A stretch of DNA of 60,000 bases. It comes from Symsagittifera roscoffensis (taxonomy: Eukaryota > Xenacoelomorpha > Acoela > Convolutidae). The notes beneath the pieces are model-generated. The model was not told the origin of the DNA and ran no database searches. It saw nothing but the letters and a program-made list of their open reading frames with translations. Within the stretch, counting starts at the first letter, position 1. Each line of letters starts with the position of its first letter. The stretch covers positions 26,905,649 through 26,965,648 of the forward strand of contig NC_087063.1 in assembly GCF_963678635.1 (NCBI RefSeq), read 5' to 3'. A program made the translations under genes and the position numbers. Below, in pieces: positions 42,195-54,479 of the stretch.

Positions 42195-44021
42195 CTCGTA
42201 GCTCCTTCCCGAGTTACTCCGAGGAGTAACCGAACCCGCTCTTTGATCCTGGTAGCTCTCAGGTCTTGGGAAGTTAACCTTTGGTCCTCTGTTAGCCTTG
42301 GGTAAACTACTAAAAGTCTTTGGATGAGTCAACAAATGTGTATGCTCCACAAGCGGTGATATTTGTTGCTGATTTTGACCTCCGAAGTTGTTAACTTTTT
42401 GAGTTGACCTTGACCGGTCACCGGCACTCATGTTGGAAAACTGGTTCTGAAGGTGGACAATAGTTGCGGGCTCTGGGATCCGGACGTCATTCAAATCAGC
42501 GCTATGGTGAATTGGCTGATTGCTGTTAGAATCGTTTGGGTATCTTCGACGCTCAGAGTTACTTCTAACCCAGCCTCGATTAGGGGATCTGGACATATCG
42601 CGATGCTGACTTGAGTCGGGCGGCATAAGAGTATTTTGAGCACTCTGACTGTGGTGATAATTAGTTGCGCGATTTCCGTTGTAAATTACATCGACAAGGT
42701 CAGGTTGTTCCTCTCCGAGATTTTCAAATGTAAAAAAAGTCCCTCCGGGAAGATTTTTGCTGTTTGGGTAATTAGCCGAATACTCGTTTTGACCATTAGA
42801 TTGTCCGGTAGGATTTGAGAACCGTCGATTAGAATTGGTTTTCGACGCCTTGAAAGAAACGTCACACTTAATGCTTTGACCGTAGTTCGAATTTTGTTCA
42901 TCATTTGAGTAGGTTACATTTTGATAATTCGCAGAGTGACCATTTTCGAACCTTCGCGTAAACGAATCGCTGCTATATGCCGAACTCCGATTAGCACGTT
43001 GCGGAGTTAGCGTAGATTCAGGTTGAGTCTGATTAAAAATTGGCGTTCTGTCGCGGTAAGCAGAAAACGCCGAGTTGCTATCCGGTGAGTTCTGATTAAC
43101 CGAGAAATTAGTCCGATTTGGTTCCCAATAGTCGCCTACTAATACACTAGCACCAGGTAAATTACTTCTTGTTGGGGTGTTTAGATTGTTGTTGATGGAC
43201 TCATGCTCGTAATTTTGCAAATCGTCTCGGCTTTTATGTTCCGCTTCAGAGCTTGCAGTCGTGTTTGAAGCTATTGCACTATTTTGCCCCGAGGAGTTGT
43301 ATTGCCGATGTGGGATGACCCTCGTCGCAGGTTGATGAAACGCACTATTTCTAGACGGTGAAAAGTAATCACTTAGAGGTCTAACGGGGTTTGAAGTCAG
43401 TGCGTTTCGGGCGCCGCGATTGAAGGCCGGACTGGGCATCGAGTTGGGGAATGCGGCCGACTGTCTTCGGAAAGTTGCCGGTGACATCACTTCGTTGGAA
43501 GGCATGATTTGCATTCCACTGTGCTGGTGGTAACTGTTCGGCCGAGGATTGTTAGACGAGGAACGACTGCTACCTGTTCGGCTTTCGGACGAGCGTTGTC
43601 TATCGTTTCGGTCAAAAGATCCGAAGTATCGGTCGTGAATCGCTCGTGCCTCCGCCTGGATTTCGGACTCCAAGTGGTTGTAGGTCGTGGACTCTGGATT
43701 TTGGGAGGGGTAGTATTGTGAATAGTTTAAAGAAGGGGTTTGGTTCTGAATATAACTTTTTCCCGAAGAGCTTATGAACAAGTTCTCATTTGGCATATTG
43801 GGTAATACGAATTCCGGTCTGCTGGCAAATGACCGGTATTGTGAAGTTGAGATCCCTGGTTGTTGACGTGAACTTACAGCGGAAGTATTTATAGAAAGTT
43901 CTGTTCCGTAAACATGGTCCGGTTCGTCGGATCCCTCGCCTCGGGGTTCAAACTCGTAGTTTCGATAGTCAAGAGGTAAAGCTACCGAGTACCGGTTGCT
44001 ATTAATGTGGTATCCTAACAT
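42195..44021 (-). CDS. Host gene exon 1 (copy B), upstream alternative first coding exon
   Basis: Exact-length copy of 33068-34894 in the right-hand unit of the 9.13-kb tandem duplication, with ATG, upstream in-frame stop and donor GAG|GTAGAA all kept. Only three residues differ from copy A. With exon 2 copy B (41640-41707) it could splice straight to exon 3, giving an almost identical protein from a second promoter. It may also be a recent silent duplicate or an assembly duplication. Confidence 0.65.
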
Positions 44022-45652
44022 TTTGGGACACTTTTAATGCTATGCAGTTATGATAAGTTATGATAGTAAAAGTCTCATGGCTTAGTTGTAGATGTTTGTA
44101 AACAGCCAAAAGCCTGAAGAAACAAGCTAACTATGTGAATCTCAAGTCAATTTTAAGATATTTTCTCAAACGTCTTCAAGTAGCCTTTAGCACAAAAAGA
44201 GTAAAGCTTCTCAAACTAACACTCTTTTGCGTAATTTGGACTATAATTTACAATATGCCAACCAGCTTATGATTATTTAATAGTTGAACTTTTGTGCGCT
44301 CTGCATCCAAAAATTTTGATTAATTTTGAACTGGCAAGCGTAAAAAATCTCGTTAATCGTAATATTGATATGGTCAAATTCAGCTTTAAACAAAAAGGCA
44401 CAACAAAAATAATGAGACTAAATTGAATTCAAACTGGGCCGCTCTAAATTCGAAACACATTTTTGTTTTGGTTCCGAAACGAATTCAATTTTTGCCGGCT
44501 CACTAGAAACAAGTGAGTCAGCCCAGGTATTTCTGGACCAAATTACCATAATCCCTCAAAAGTATAATGATAAAACGTCCCTTAAAATTAGTCCAGTGAA
44601 AACAGCTATTAAATATGAGTGGTCCAAATAGAGCTCTGGACCGTACAAACATTTTCAATGCTCACAGGGCCTAAAGTTTGATAAACTCAAAAAACAGCTG
44701 GTTAGAACAAACTGCAAAAACGTATCTAAATTTATAGCATTTATCTAGCTATATTTATCATTCTCAATGTCAGAATATAGTTCATTTTAATGAAATTATT
44801 TCACAGCATGGACTTTTGATAGCGTTTCTTGCGTCTAGAGTTTTTTTTCGGTTCGGTGGTCAATCGGTAAACAAAATCGACGGCTCCGGCTTATCAAGCC
44901 AGGAGGGGCAATTGCCTCTCAGTTGTGTTTTGAAAGAGCCAGAAATCTCAGTTTGGTTTTATACTTTCCAAACAAAGTTTTCAACTGAACCTCTCGTTTG
45001 AAAGGAATGCACTTGAAAAGCTCTTTTCTTTCACTCCAGCCCAAAATGCAACTGGAGATCTAAACCTGTACTAGGTATAATTCCCTCAGCTTATAATCTA
45101 GAATGGTTATAACTACTTAATGTGACCGAGTGTCTTACATTGGCTAAATAATATGGACATGGTTTGATAAGAATATATGTGGGCTAAAAATGACTGAAAG
45201 CAAAGTTACAGCGAGGCCTAAGGAACGTTTAACTGGATCTACTTGGTATTATTACTATTGAATTTATAGGGTAAAATATGAGGTATTAAATTAGACTAAA
45301 ACCAGGACACTAGGGTTGTTCATTCATAAAAACCAGACTGTGTCCATAAAAATTAAGAAAACAAAGATAGACAGGCTTGAGTTAACTAACATGTCAAGCG
45401 CAGAATTTGCTGAAGTTACAGTCAGTATTGGCTGACAATAACTGTGAGCAAAAAGTTTTCAGTTACGAGCGACGCAGTAATACGATCTTTTGTGATTAAA
45501 ATCTCTTTCGGTGTTTTTAGGGTTTTTAGTTATACCTCACTAAACGATAAAACAAATGAAGAAGAAAAACTATATTAGAAAATTGGATTAAGTTTACTAC
45601 CCGGTATACTAACGAGCAATAGTTGTTCGCGACTGATGCGACTAAAAACAAA

Positions 45653-46938
45653 CAAGACTGCTCGTATCAAGGCAAAGCCCTGAATGTTCCGACGGCGGGT
45701 TCTCAACAAACCGCCATATCTACAAACCACCATACATTGAAGCCGAAATTGCATCAGAATTACGCAATTTGCATCAGAGTTACCTAACAACTGCACAACA
45801 ACAGTGACAATCAGTTGCTATCTTGCATAATAAAATTATCTCTCGACTTGTTGCAATGATAATCCTATTTTTGGTTTATTGGCCCTTCGGATTGCTGACC
45901 TATCACCGTTCCGACTGCCTTTTAAAGTCTATGCAGCAGTAATAACATGACAAAAACTAAATGTAAAAAATAAAATGAAAAGAAGAGTGAAATTTAAAAT
46001 TTTTTGAGAAAATCATCCCCAGCTCATCATATAAAGTACAGAGTGATAGATTTTGAGTAACAAATCATATATGGCAAATAAGCTTTCTTCAACTAATTCA
46101 GAACTATTTCTAAGACGGATTAAATCTCCGCTCACGCGTAAATAGCTCAAAATATATCGCGCGTTATTTGTCCCAAATTGGCCAAAATTATCTTTTCAAC
46201 TTTAAGCCCAAGACAACAATACCTTTTGAATGATACAGAAAAAAAATCTGTCAAAATGGCTAATTAAAAAGTCAAACTTTTTCTACAGAAAAAGAACACC
46301 CCGAGTAGAAATACTCCGTTATTTTGTTACGAAAGTCGGAACAACAACCGCGACTGAAGCAAACAAAGAGAAGTTGACCAAGTTCGGCAATATTTTTGCG
46401 CTTATGACGTTTGCACCAAATTTTGAATTATTGTTCCGACTTTCGTAATGAAAATGACGGAATATTTGTGCTCGGGGAGGGTTTTTTCTTCGACTCTTTA
46501 ACTAGCCACTATCGCAAAATTTTTTTATAACATTCGAAAGGTATTGTTGTGTTGAGCTTATATTTGAAAAGTTATTTCACCTGTGATCATTTTTCGCAAA
46601 GTTATGGGGGTTTAAATATTGCCATTTTGACCAACTTGGGACCATTAACGCGCGATATATTTCGCGCTATTAACGCGTAAGCGGAGACTTAATTCGTCAT
46701 TGAAATCGTACCACATTGGTTGAAGCAGGCTATTTACCATAATTGATATGTTACAAGGAGCAAAATGTATCACTTTGTACTTAATGCGGCGTGTGGGGGG
46801 ATTATTGTTACGAAAAAATCTCAAATTAAAAAAGATTATTTTTATTTTTTGCATTTTTTTCTTCATGTTATAACTGCTCTATAGACCTTAAGAGGCAGTC
46901 GGAACAGTCAGGGCTTAATCCTGATACGAGCAGTCTTG
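45653..46938. mobile_element. Foldback element, copy B
   Basis: Tandem-duplicate partner of 36526-37811, upstream of exon 1 copy B. Confidence 0.8.
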
Positions 46939-48459
46939 TTATATCTAGTTCTTGCAATTTAGTTTATACTAGCTATTTAAAAAGCTTCTGTTATACATTC
47001 AACCATCACAAGTTTCCATAAAACAAACTTTTTTTTTTTAAACTGAATTTTTATATTGTTTTTTTATTTAGAATTTTCTGTAGATAGAAGATTACCCTGT
47101 GTGATAAAACTCTTCGATAAAAAATCTTCGAAAACTCTTCTTTTATTTTGGCCAAATATCTGGTCACTTCTTGTTCATTTGTTTGAGATCTAGCTTTCTA
47201 GACCAGAACGTATGTCCCGACCGCGATTCAATATCCTGACTATCGCAACTCATTTTTAATCATTACGGCGAATCTCTTTTAGACTAAATTGTGAATAAAT
47301 TTAAGACTATAACACGACTAATTTATATAGACTATCTTAACTAGTTTTCAGGTTATCACGGCCAAAATTTGATGTTGTAGGCTTTCACCCGCGACACTAG
47401 AAACTTTTTCACACTATAGTTCGTTGCTCGCGCATTTAAAATCGCCGCGGTTTTGAACAACACTGTAATGTAAAAAGTGATATAGGTATCGTCTCATATC
47501 GTAATAAAAAACAACTTGCTGCTTTCAAAATTCAGTTTAGAAATATTTAATATGCCGCTAACGCGTGGGTCGTATTAAATTATTCCAAATAAGCCAAATT
47601 TGCAATGTTCAAAAAGCCCATTACTTAGCAAAAAATATTCTTAAGTATTTTTTTATATTTGAGCTCCGGACAACGATATTTTTCCGATGTTAAATTTTCC
47701 TGATCTTTTGAAGACTTTCGTAATCTTTTCGTAAGGCTTTTCGTAGGGCTTTTCGTAATCTTAGAAGGCTTACGTATAAACTACGGCTAAATAAGAAAAC
47801 CACCCCAAGCAAAGTATTCGGTCACTTTCTTCGACAATAAAAAATAGGAAAAAAATCTGCAAAATTTCAGAATAGGTGAAACTGCTACATTTGGCGTGTA
47901 CCACGAAATACCGTTGCCTTTTGTTAATAATATCGATCCAGTTTTATAATAAATGTTTTCGTTTCTTTATATTCCTCATTTAGAGGAGGGATATAAATGG
48001 AATGACCGAAGAGATGAAATCACTGGTACCATTTTTTCGGCTAATAGATTTTTGATGTGTGATGTGTGTTATAGTCAGCTCAATTGGAACAACAGAGCTG
48101 TTGAAAGTTTCAGAAAAAAAATATCAAAAATGAAATGTGATCTGAGCAATCTAAGATAAATTTGCACACCAATCGAATGATCTTGTTCAACTCAGCAACA
48201 AAAATTTATTGATTTTATCAGTGTACTTTTGTTAAACCAGTGTACTTTCGTTCGAAAATACAAAAATTTGACGTTCAATTGAAAAATTTCAAATAGAGAA
48301 AGTATAAATCTCCTTTTTGGAGCAATTGAAGTGTAGCGTGTCTCTTTTCTGTATCTAATTGTCTCTGTATATCTTTTTACGCCTATCAAGTGGAAGGCAT
48401 AAAAACATGTTGCACTGTTAATTAACCTAACCGTGTTTTTTAAAATTTTCCTTTTCAAT

Positions 48460-49609
48460 TGTAGTATTGAGAAATACTACACAGACAAAAGATCATTGTC
48501 ATAATTGTTTATTTAACGACCCAATTCTAAATTGGAGCGTGCCAATTAAATTAAAGCCTCTTTTCACTAAATCAGATATTGACTGATTTACTCGTATTAG
48601 GACTATAAAATCTTGTTTTGAAAATCCACTCCTTTTTAAATACTTGTCCAATTTTTCTCATTTTTTCATGCTCAAAATTTTAAAAGGGCGGCGATTATTA
48701 ATACGTCCCTTTTAACTTAACTTGAAACAAACTGGATAAATATTTAGCAGTCTTGCCGGCTGCACTGAAATTCTCCTTGCTTTGATTAAGCAGAGATGCA
48801 CCTGCAATATGATGCATCAGAGAGAGTAATACGAATTTTTAATTAGACAAACTGAAGGCTGCGGTTTTTTATCAAAGAGGACTAATAAGTTAGAGATATT
48901 TGATATGAAAAAATCAAACAAAAACTAGTTGAAAATTCCCTTATAAGAAAGGGAGAACAAAGGAGCAGGTGAAACCTGAATAATTAAAGATTGAATCAGG
49001 CGCCGGTTTATGCTTACGAGCAAAAGGACTGGCCTGAAATCTTCAGTGTTTCATTTTGCTCAGTAAGCAGGAAGTTAGATCTCTTCAGTTAGACCTTTTC
49101 AAAAAATATATAATTTTTCTTTTCTGCCTTTACAGTAAAACTAAACTAGCCTTTTTTCACAAATAAAAAAGAGAATAAATTCTCATTTTAAGTTCGATAA
49201 AATTAAAAATCGAGATACTCGAGATAACCACACCTGAGGAAGTCTGGACTACAAGTACCCAAAAAACTACGGCAAGACAAAACTGAAAACCAAACCAGAA
49301 GTGCCAAGTGGACAAAATCAAGGGCAACCCAAGAAATACTACTCAGTCATAGTAAGAAGATAAAATATTGATGAACAAAATAAGATTAACTCAACCTCCC
49401 CTCATAGGTATATTTCTTTAAGCTGTTCGATTCGTTAATATAATATAATTACCCAGTGCTTTGTATTTAACCAACTAATTATTTCATAACTTTTCTAACT
49501 ATTGTTTCTACTCTATTTTTTGTCAAGACAATTTGACGATTTAAGGTGAGACTTATAACTTAGGATAGAATTACTAAGCATTCAACCAGCAATGATCGCT
49601 TAGTAAAAC
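48460..49609 (+). repeat. 5' LTR
   Basis: Starts TG and matches 57221-58370 to GCTTAGTAAA at its end. The first 22 bases form a perfect hairpin, TGTAGTATT-GAGA-AATACTACA, broken in the 3' LTR. The first 878 bp also belong to duplication unit B. Confidence 0.9.
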
Positions 49610-49625
49610 TGGTGCGACCGCAGTA
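49610..49625 (+). promoter_or_regulatory. Putative primer-binding site
   Basis: TGGTGCGACCGCAG begins one or two bases after the LTR end. TGG pairs with the CCA end of tRNAs, the standard start of an LTR-element primer site. The tRNA was not identified. Confidence 0.55.
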
Positions 49626-51982
49626 GAGAACTACTCCTTAAGAAATCCCTTTTCCAACAAACTCGGAACAGCTTTTAAAATTCAAAAAATATATATATTA
49701 TTATTAGGATCTTTGAGTATTTGTCAGATTAGTTTCCAACCTCAAAAAGCCAGAGACAATGAGTATCTTTTGATAGAAACACAATTTCATTGTTTCTACT
49801 TGACAGATATTCCTAGTAGGGTTCTTGCGATAAGTATCCCCTGCGCTAGCAGTCGCCCACGATATTTCTCCACCTCGAGGTCTATTATACGGCTTTCTAA
49901 ATGACATTAGCTCATGAACTTAACTATTATCTATTATTATAATAATATATAAAATTTCTGAAAGAAACGTTCTCTGCCTAAGTCCGCTAGTAACATATAC
50001 CCGTTTTGTCCAGTAATCCACTAAATATATGCCGAAACTTCAGTTTAAAGTTATCATCACTAAAATTTACGAAATTCTGTATTAAACTTAAGTGCTCAAA
50101 AACCTAATAAATATCTTCATTTATTTTTTCGAGGGGGTTAAGTGGTCATATGTGCGATCTAAGAGTACCCTAAATTGTATGATAAATTGAATTCTTCATC
50201 ACATTATCTCAAACCATCCACGCTTGTTGCTATTTATTCTAATCCTTCACCATTTCTCGAGGTTTATCCTCAACTTTTCTTAAACTCATTTTAACTCTAT
50301 CCTCCTTAACATAACTTAAACCTAAATCATCCATCAGTAAAGCTACCAATTAGTGAAACTAAGGAACAAAATAACAAAAACCACGAAGGAAGGAACGGAT
50401 TTGGGTATTTTTTTAATAATTCATTAGTTTTTTTTGACACAGTTTAAATATGCACCTAATAAACAATAAGATTACGCACCAAAACCAATCTTAAACGTTA
50501 ACCACATAACACCAAAAATCAAGTTTTAGTTTCAGCACAAAAATTTCATGTTTCACAACAAAAACTAAGTCTAAAACACTGACACATCCACTTTATATTG
50601 ATAAACTAGGTTTCATATGATAGCATAAGCACTAAAAAATTATTTTTTACCAGCCAAAATTTTTGGTTTTAGTCTAGGTTTCAGTTATAGTGTCAAACGT
50701 TTCAGTTAAAATAAGTATAGTTTCCGGTAAAAATTTTAAGTTTCTGTAAACAGATTCGGGTAAAACAGCAAAAGTTGAACTAGTCAAACCCAAATTTGGA
50801 TACCATAAGTCAAAAACCTGGTCTTTAATGGTACTTTTTTGTTAGTTTCAGGTTTCAGAACACAAAAAGTCAGTTTTTGGTCTCAAAATTGAGCTCCGAA
50901 CGCCGAATTTTGACTTTTTAGAGAAAACTCCACCAAACCAATTTAAAAATTTGGTTAAAACCCACCAAACCAATTTTAAAATTTGGTTGCTAAAGCTGAA
51001 ACGTACGTTTCAGAATTGGTGTTTTTGCCTTCAAAACCAAAAATCTTGCTTCCCAAGTGAAAATTTTGTGAAATTTTGAAAGATAATAGGAATCCTTAAT
51101 GCACTAACAAATTTTTGTACTCAAAAAACTTCTAGAAGGTGTTAGTTTGAGCCCTCAAACTTATAGTTTCAGAAAATTAAAATCGTCTTTTCAGGCTGAA
51201 ATTTTCATCTTTTTGGCAATTTTTTTGAGGGAATAGAAATATTTTAGAGAGACAAACCTAAATTGCCAATCACAAAACTCTAAAACCAAGTGGTCAAACC
51301 ATAGTTTCAGTTCTAGAAATCATAGTTTCAGCCCCAAAAACTTAGATTTCCGCAAACAAATTTTCAATTTTGAAGTTACAAACCTGTTCAAATTTCTAAT
51401 TTACACTAGACCAGCTATCAAAAACCAACTTTTTATTTTCATGCATCGAGTTTGAGAGAGTTTAGGAGTTTTAGTTTTGAGATTTCAAAAACTAAGTTTA
51501 AGATATCAAAAGATTCGGTTTTCTCGTATTTTTTTGCAAGATAAAGCAAAAACCAGATATACTAAAGCTTCTAGAAAATTTTAAGCTTAAAAAAACTTAA
51601 CTTCAGCTAACATAGTTCAGGTTTCAGATTATCGTTTCAGTCAAAAAGTTTTTGTAAAATTTTTAACAAAAAAATTAAGTTTTGAGCCAATAATAATAAA
51701 AAAAAGCATATAGTTATATTGTTAACCATACCATAGCATCAATAAAACTTCACTTGAACAAATTTTCAGGATTCAGTTAAGGTTTCAGCGAAAAAAAAAC
51801 TTGAAAAACTTAGAAAACATTTTAGAAATTTTTTTTCCAAAAAGTTTTTTTTTTATTTTCTTATTTTATTTTTAATAACCTTTGTTAATATTCAATAATT
51901 CCTAAGAGGTTTTCAATACTTTAAAACATACTAATCAAATAGTACAACGTAGCTTAAGAAAAAAAAAACACCGTAAAAATTA
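49626..51982 (+). other. Long AT-rich leader with GTTTCAG heptamer cluster
   Basis: No gene. Between 50529 and 51788 the plus strand holds twelve exact GTTTCAG, starting at 50529, 50678, 50699, 50845, 50852, 51007, 51166, 51304, 51325, 51621, 51634 and 51782. Spacing is irregular and the context is A/T-rich. Near-matches such as GTTTCAT and GTTTCAC also occur. Confidence 0.8.
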
Positions 51983-52258
51983 ATGTCAACACATTTTAAA
52001 ATTGACGTCAGTACAATAAATTTAAAACTCAAATTAGGAAATAAAGTCTCTAACATCATATGGTATATCACTAACACTGAAAAAGATCAAATTAGTATAC
52101 TAGCAAAACACCCTAACGACAATAAACATGAATTATACGTCTTTTTTTGACAATACAGTCCAGAAATTGACACAATTCTTCAGCAAATAAAAATACCAAA
52201 TAACATAATTTATATACCGCAAGAACGATTAATTGCTTCACGCCCGATTGCTTTTTGA
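51983..52258 (+). pseudogene. Small ORF, copy 1, in the LTR-element leader
   Basis: ATG at 51983; 55 codons (MSTHFKIDVSTINLKLKLGN and on) to a TGA at 52148, and the same frame stays open for 35 more codons to TGA at 52256. It matches copy 2 on both sides of the first stop, so the stop is probably a later mutation in a protein of about 91 residues. No known domain. Confidence 0.5.
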
Positions 52259-52485
52259 TATCATAATATACCCAAGCACAAAACTACTTGAATTTTAACC
52301 AATTTTTATTGAAAACACAAATTTTTCTTTAACAAAATTTAAAAACATAACAAGTTCATTCCAAATTCATTAGAAAAATTTAAATATTCTTTATATTGTT
52401 TATCATTCCCTAGATAAATATTTATGTCCCTAAAATGATGTAAAATGCTATGACCAACTTTTATCAAGTAAATACAACAGCATTT

Positions 52486-52732
52486 AATATAAAACTAAAA
52501 TAAAAAAAAATCCACAAAAATTATTTGGTATATCACCAATATCCAAAAGGATCAAATCACAATCTTGTCCAAACACCCACACAAAAATATTCACGAATTA
52601 ACCATTCTCTCCAGCAGCAATACCCCAGTGATAACTTCTATGTTAAAAAAGCTTAAACAGCTCCATAGCACTATTGATCTATCTAACAAAAATTTGTATT
52701 CATTGAACCCAGCAAACTTCATTGTAACTTAA
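52486..52732 (+). pseudogene. Small ORF, copy 2, paralogue of 51983-52258
   Basis: The open frame from 52523 reads IWYITNIQKDQITILSKHPH, closely matching IIWYITNTEKDQISILAKHP in copy 1, and runs to TAA at 52730. The N-terminal part (NIKLK, from 52486) is in another frame, so a frameshift has occurred. No ATG in frame. Confidence 0.5.
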
Positions 52733-52825
52733 ATACAATTATTTCAGTCCGTACAATTGATCAGTACACAACACATCCAAACCCTTTATATATTGTTAAC
52801 AAAACATTGAGTGAATTAAGCAAAG

Positions 52826-53596
52826 ATGGCAAACGTAGTAGCATACCCAGATTTAGCTCTCGAAAATTTTACCGGCTTAGATCCGAATGAACATGCAAGA
52901 GATTTTCTTGGTATAGTAGAGAAAAAGATAGCGTTTTTTCTAGGCACTAGACCAGGAGACGCAGGTGACGAACAAGACGCATATGATAACAGACAAAGAG
53001 CTTTATTTTGTTCAATATTAAGAGGTCCAGCCGCTCAATGGTATCAGGTATTAGCAGCACATTTACCTTGGAACGAGATAAGAGGTCAGATTATAGATAG
53101 ATTCACTGATGATAAGGATAAGTATAGGAGACAAATAGAAGCAGAAAACATAAAAAGACAACCTGATGAATTTATTAAAAGCTAAATATATAGATTAAGC
53201 ACCGCAGTCGACCGTGGATGTCCTAATCCAACTTTTAATGATGATCAAAGAACAACAAAGGAAATGGAATTCTTTATTAACGGCTTAAGCCCGCCAGGCT
53301 TAAAACAAAAGGCGCATCAATTCCTAATTGAGAATCCACCCGCAACTTGGCAAGAATTAAAAGATCATATTGTTACAAAAGACTTAAGTTTTGCAATAAG
53401 TAGTGAGTTTATCGGAACAGCATCCAGTAGCATAGATAATAAATTGGAAATAGAGGGAAAAAAGGATCAACTTAAAGAGCTAACAGGACTAATGAAAGAT
53501 CATAAAAAAACGCAGCATATAATCCACATGAGCATAGAAACAAACAAAACAACCCAATGTTTTGCTACTGGTGTTGCATGTCAGGGCATACGATAA
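52826..53596 (+). pseudogene. LTR-element gag
   Basis: ATG at 52826 in AAAGATGG context. Capsid-like sequence includes YPDLALENFTGLDPNEHARD and LFCSILRGPAAQWYQ, the latter like the retrotransposon gag helix with A-x-x-W-(Y/F). One in-frame TAA (53183-53185) interrupts an otherwise open frame of about 257 codons. The frame shifts before the zinc knuckle. Confidence 0.8.
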
Positions 53597-53766
53597 GACA
53601 ATGCTTTAAATATAACGATCAACAGGAGCAAAATTATGACTCGCCTCAATTAAGAGAGAATTCAAACAGAAGTTATCATAACTATAGCAAGAGTAGGCTA
53701 AGAGTAGAAAACAATTTCAATGACATAAATGCCCAACAGGAATTCAGGCATTTCTCAATCGCGTGA
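53557..53766 (+). pseudogene. LTR-element gag zinc knuckle and tail
   Basis: Reads CYWCCMSGHTIRQC, an exact C-x2-C-x4-H-x4-C nucleic-acid-binding knuckle. Frame +2 relative to gag. The tail is Asn/Ser/Arg-rich. Confidence 0.8.
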
Positions 53767-53939
53767 TAGGTCGAACAGTAAAAAACCCATCAACGAAAAA
53801 AACGATTATCATTCACCTTACCAGATCCACAACTTTAGTGATGATGACATTCAAGGAGACTATACCGATAATGAGTGTGAACTTGTTAATTTAAACTAAA
53901 TCAGTCTCCGTCTGAGCCAAAAAAAACAGTTATATTTTA

Positions 53940-54476
53940 ACTTATACCAACATCCCGTCGGAGACAAAAATAAAAATAACGGTCTGGAAACCCAATTTCT
54001 ACTAGACACTGGAGCATCATGTTCGCTAATTAATTTTGACAGTTATAAACAAAATTGTAAAATACAGCCTATACAGCTGAATAAATCTAGATCAAACACA
54101 GTTGCTGTTAATGGAGAAAAGCTCAAACTTATAGGTTATACCAATTTTGACTCAACTTTTGGTACAAACACTGATTTCAGCATGGATTTCAGCCGAGAAC
54201 GGATGCGATCTAAATATATTAGGAATGGATTTCATTTCTCACAACATTAAGTCAATAAACTTTCCAAATTTAAACTTAGAATTAAAAAAATACCCAAATG
54301 TAACAGTTCCTATCAGTATTATAAGAAGCAAAAGTTATCCATATCTAAGCTTTTATCAAAATGTACTTCTTGATAAAAATAAAACTATTGCACCAAAATC
54401 ATCCCGCGTAATTTCAATTTCTCCAGCAGGCATAGTTTTCAAAGTAGGAACATCGTTTAGAATTGATAAGTCTTGA
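53940..54476 (+). pseudogene. LTR-element aspartic protease
   Basis: FLLDTGASCSLINF (Asp codon 54005-54007) is the retropepsin active site, in gag's frame. A frameshift near 54150-54190 leads to ILGMDFI at about 54217-54237, the second retropepsin motif. The sequence then stays open to 54476. Confidence 0.8.
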
Positions 54477-54479
54477 GAA

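Larger units (their letters stand above)
40208..49337. repeat. 9.13-kb tandem duplication, unit B
   Basis: Right unit, colinear with 31081-40204. Beyond 49337 the LTR simply continues, whereas unit A stops there, so unit B keeps the original right-hand junction and unit A the original left-hand junction (intron 2). Confidence 0.93.
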
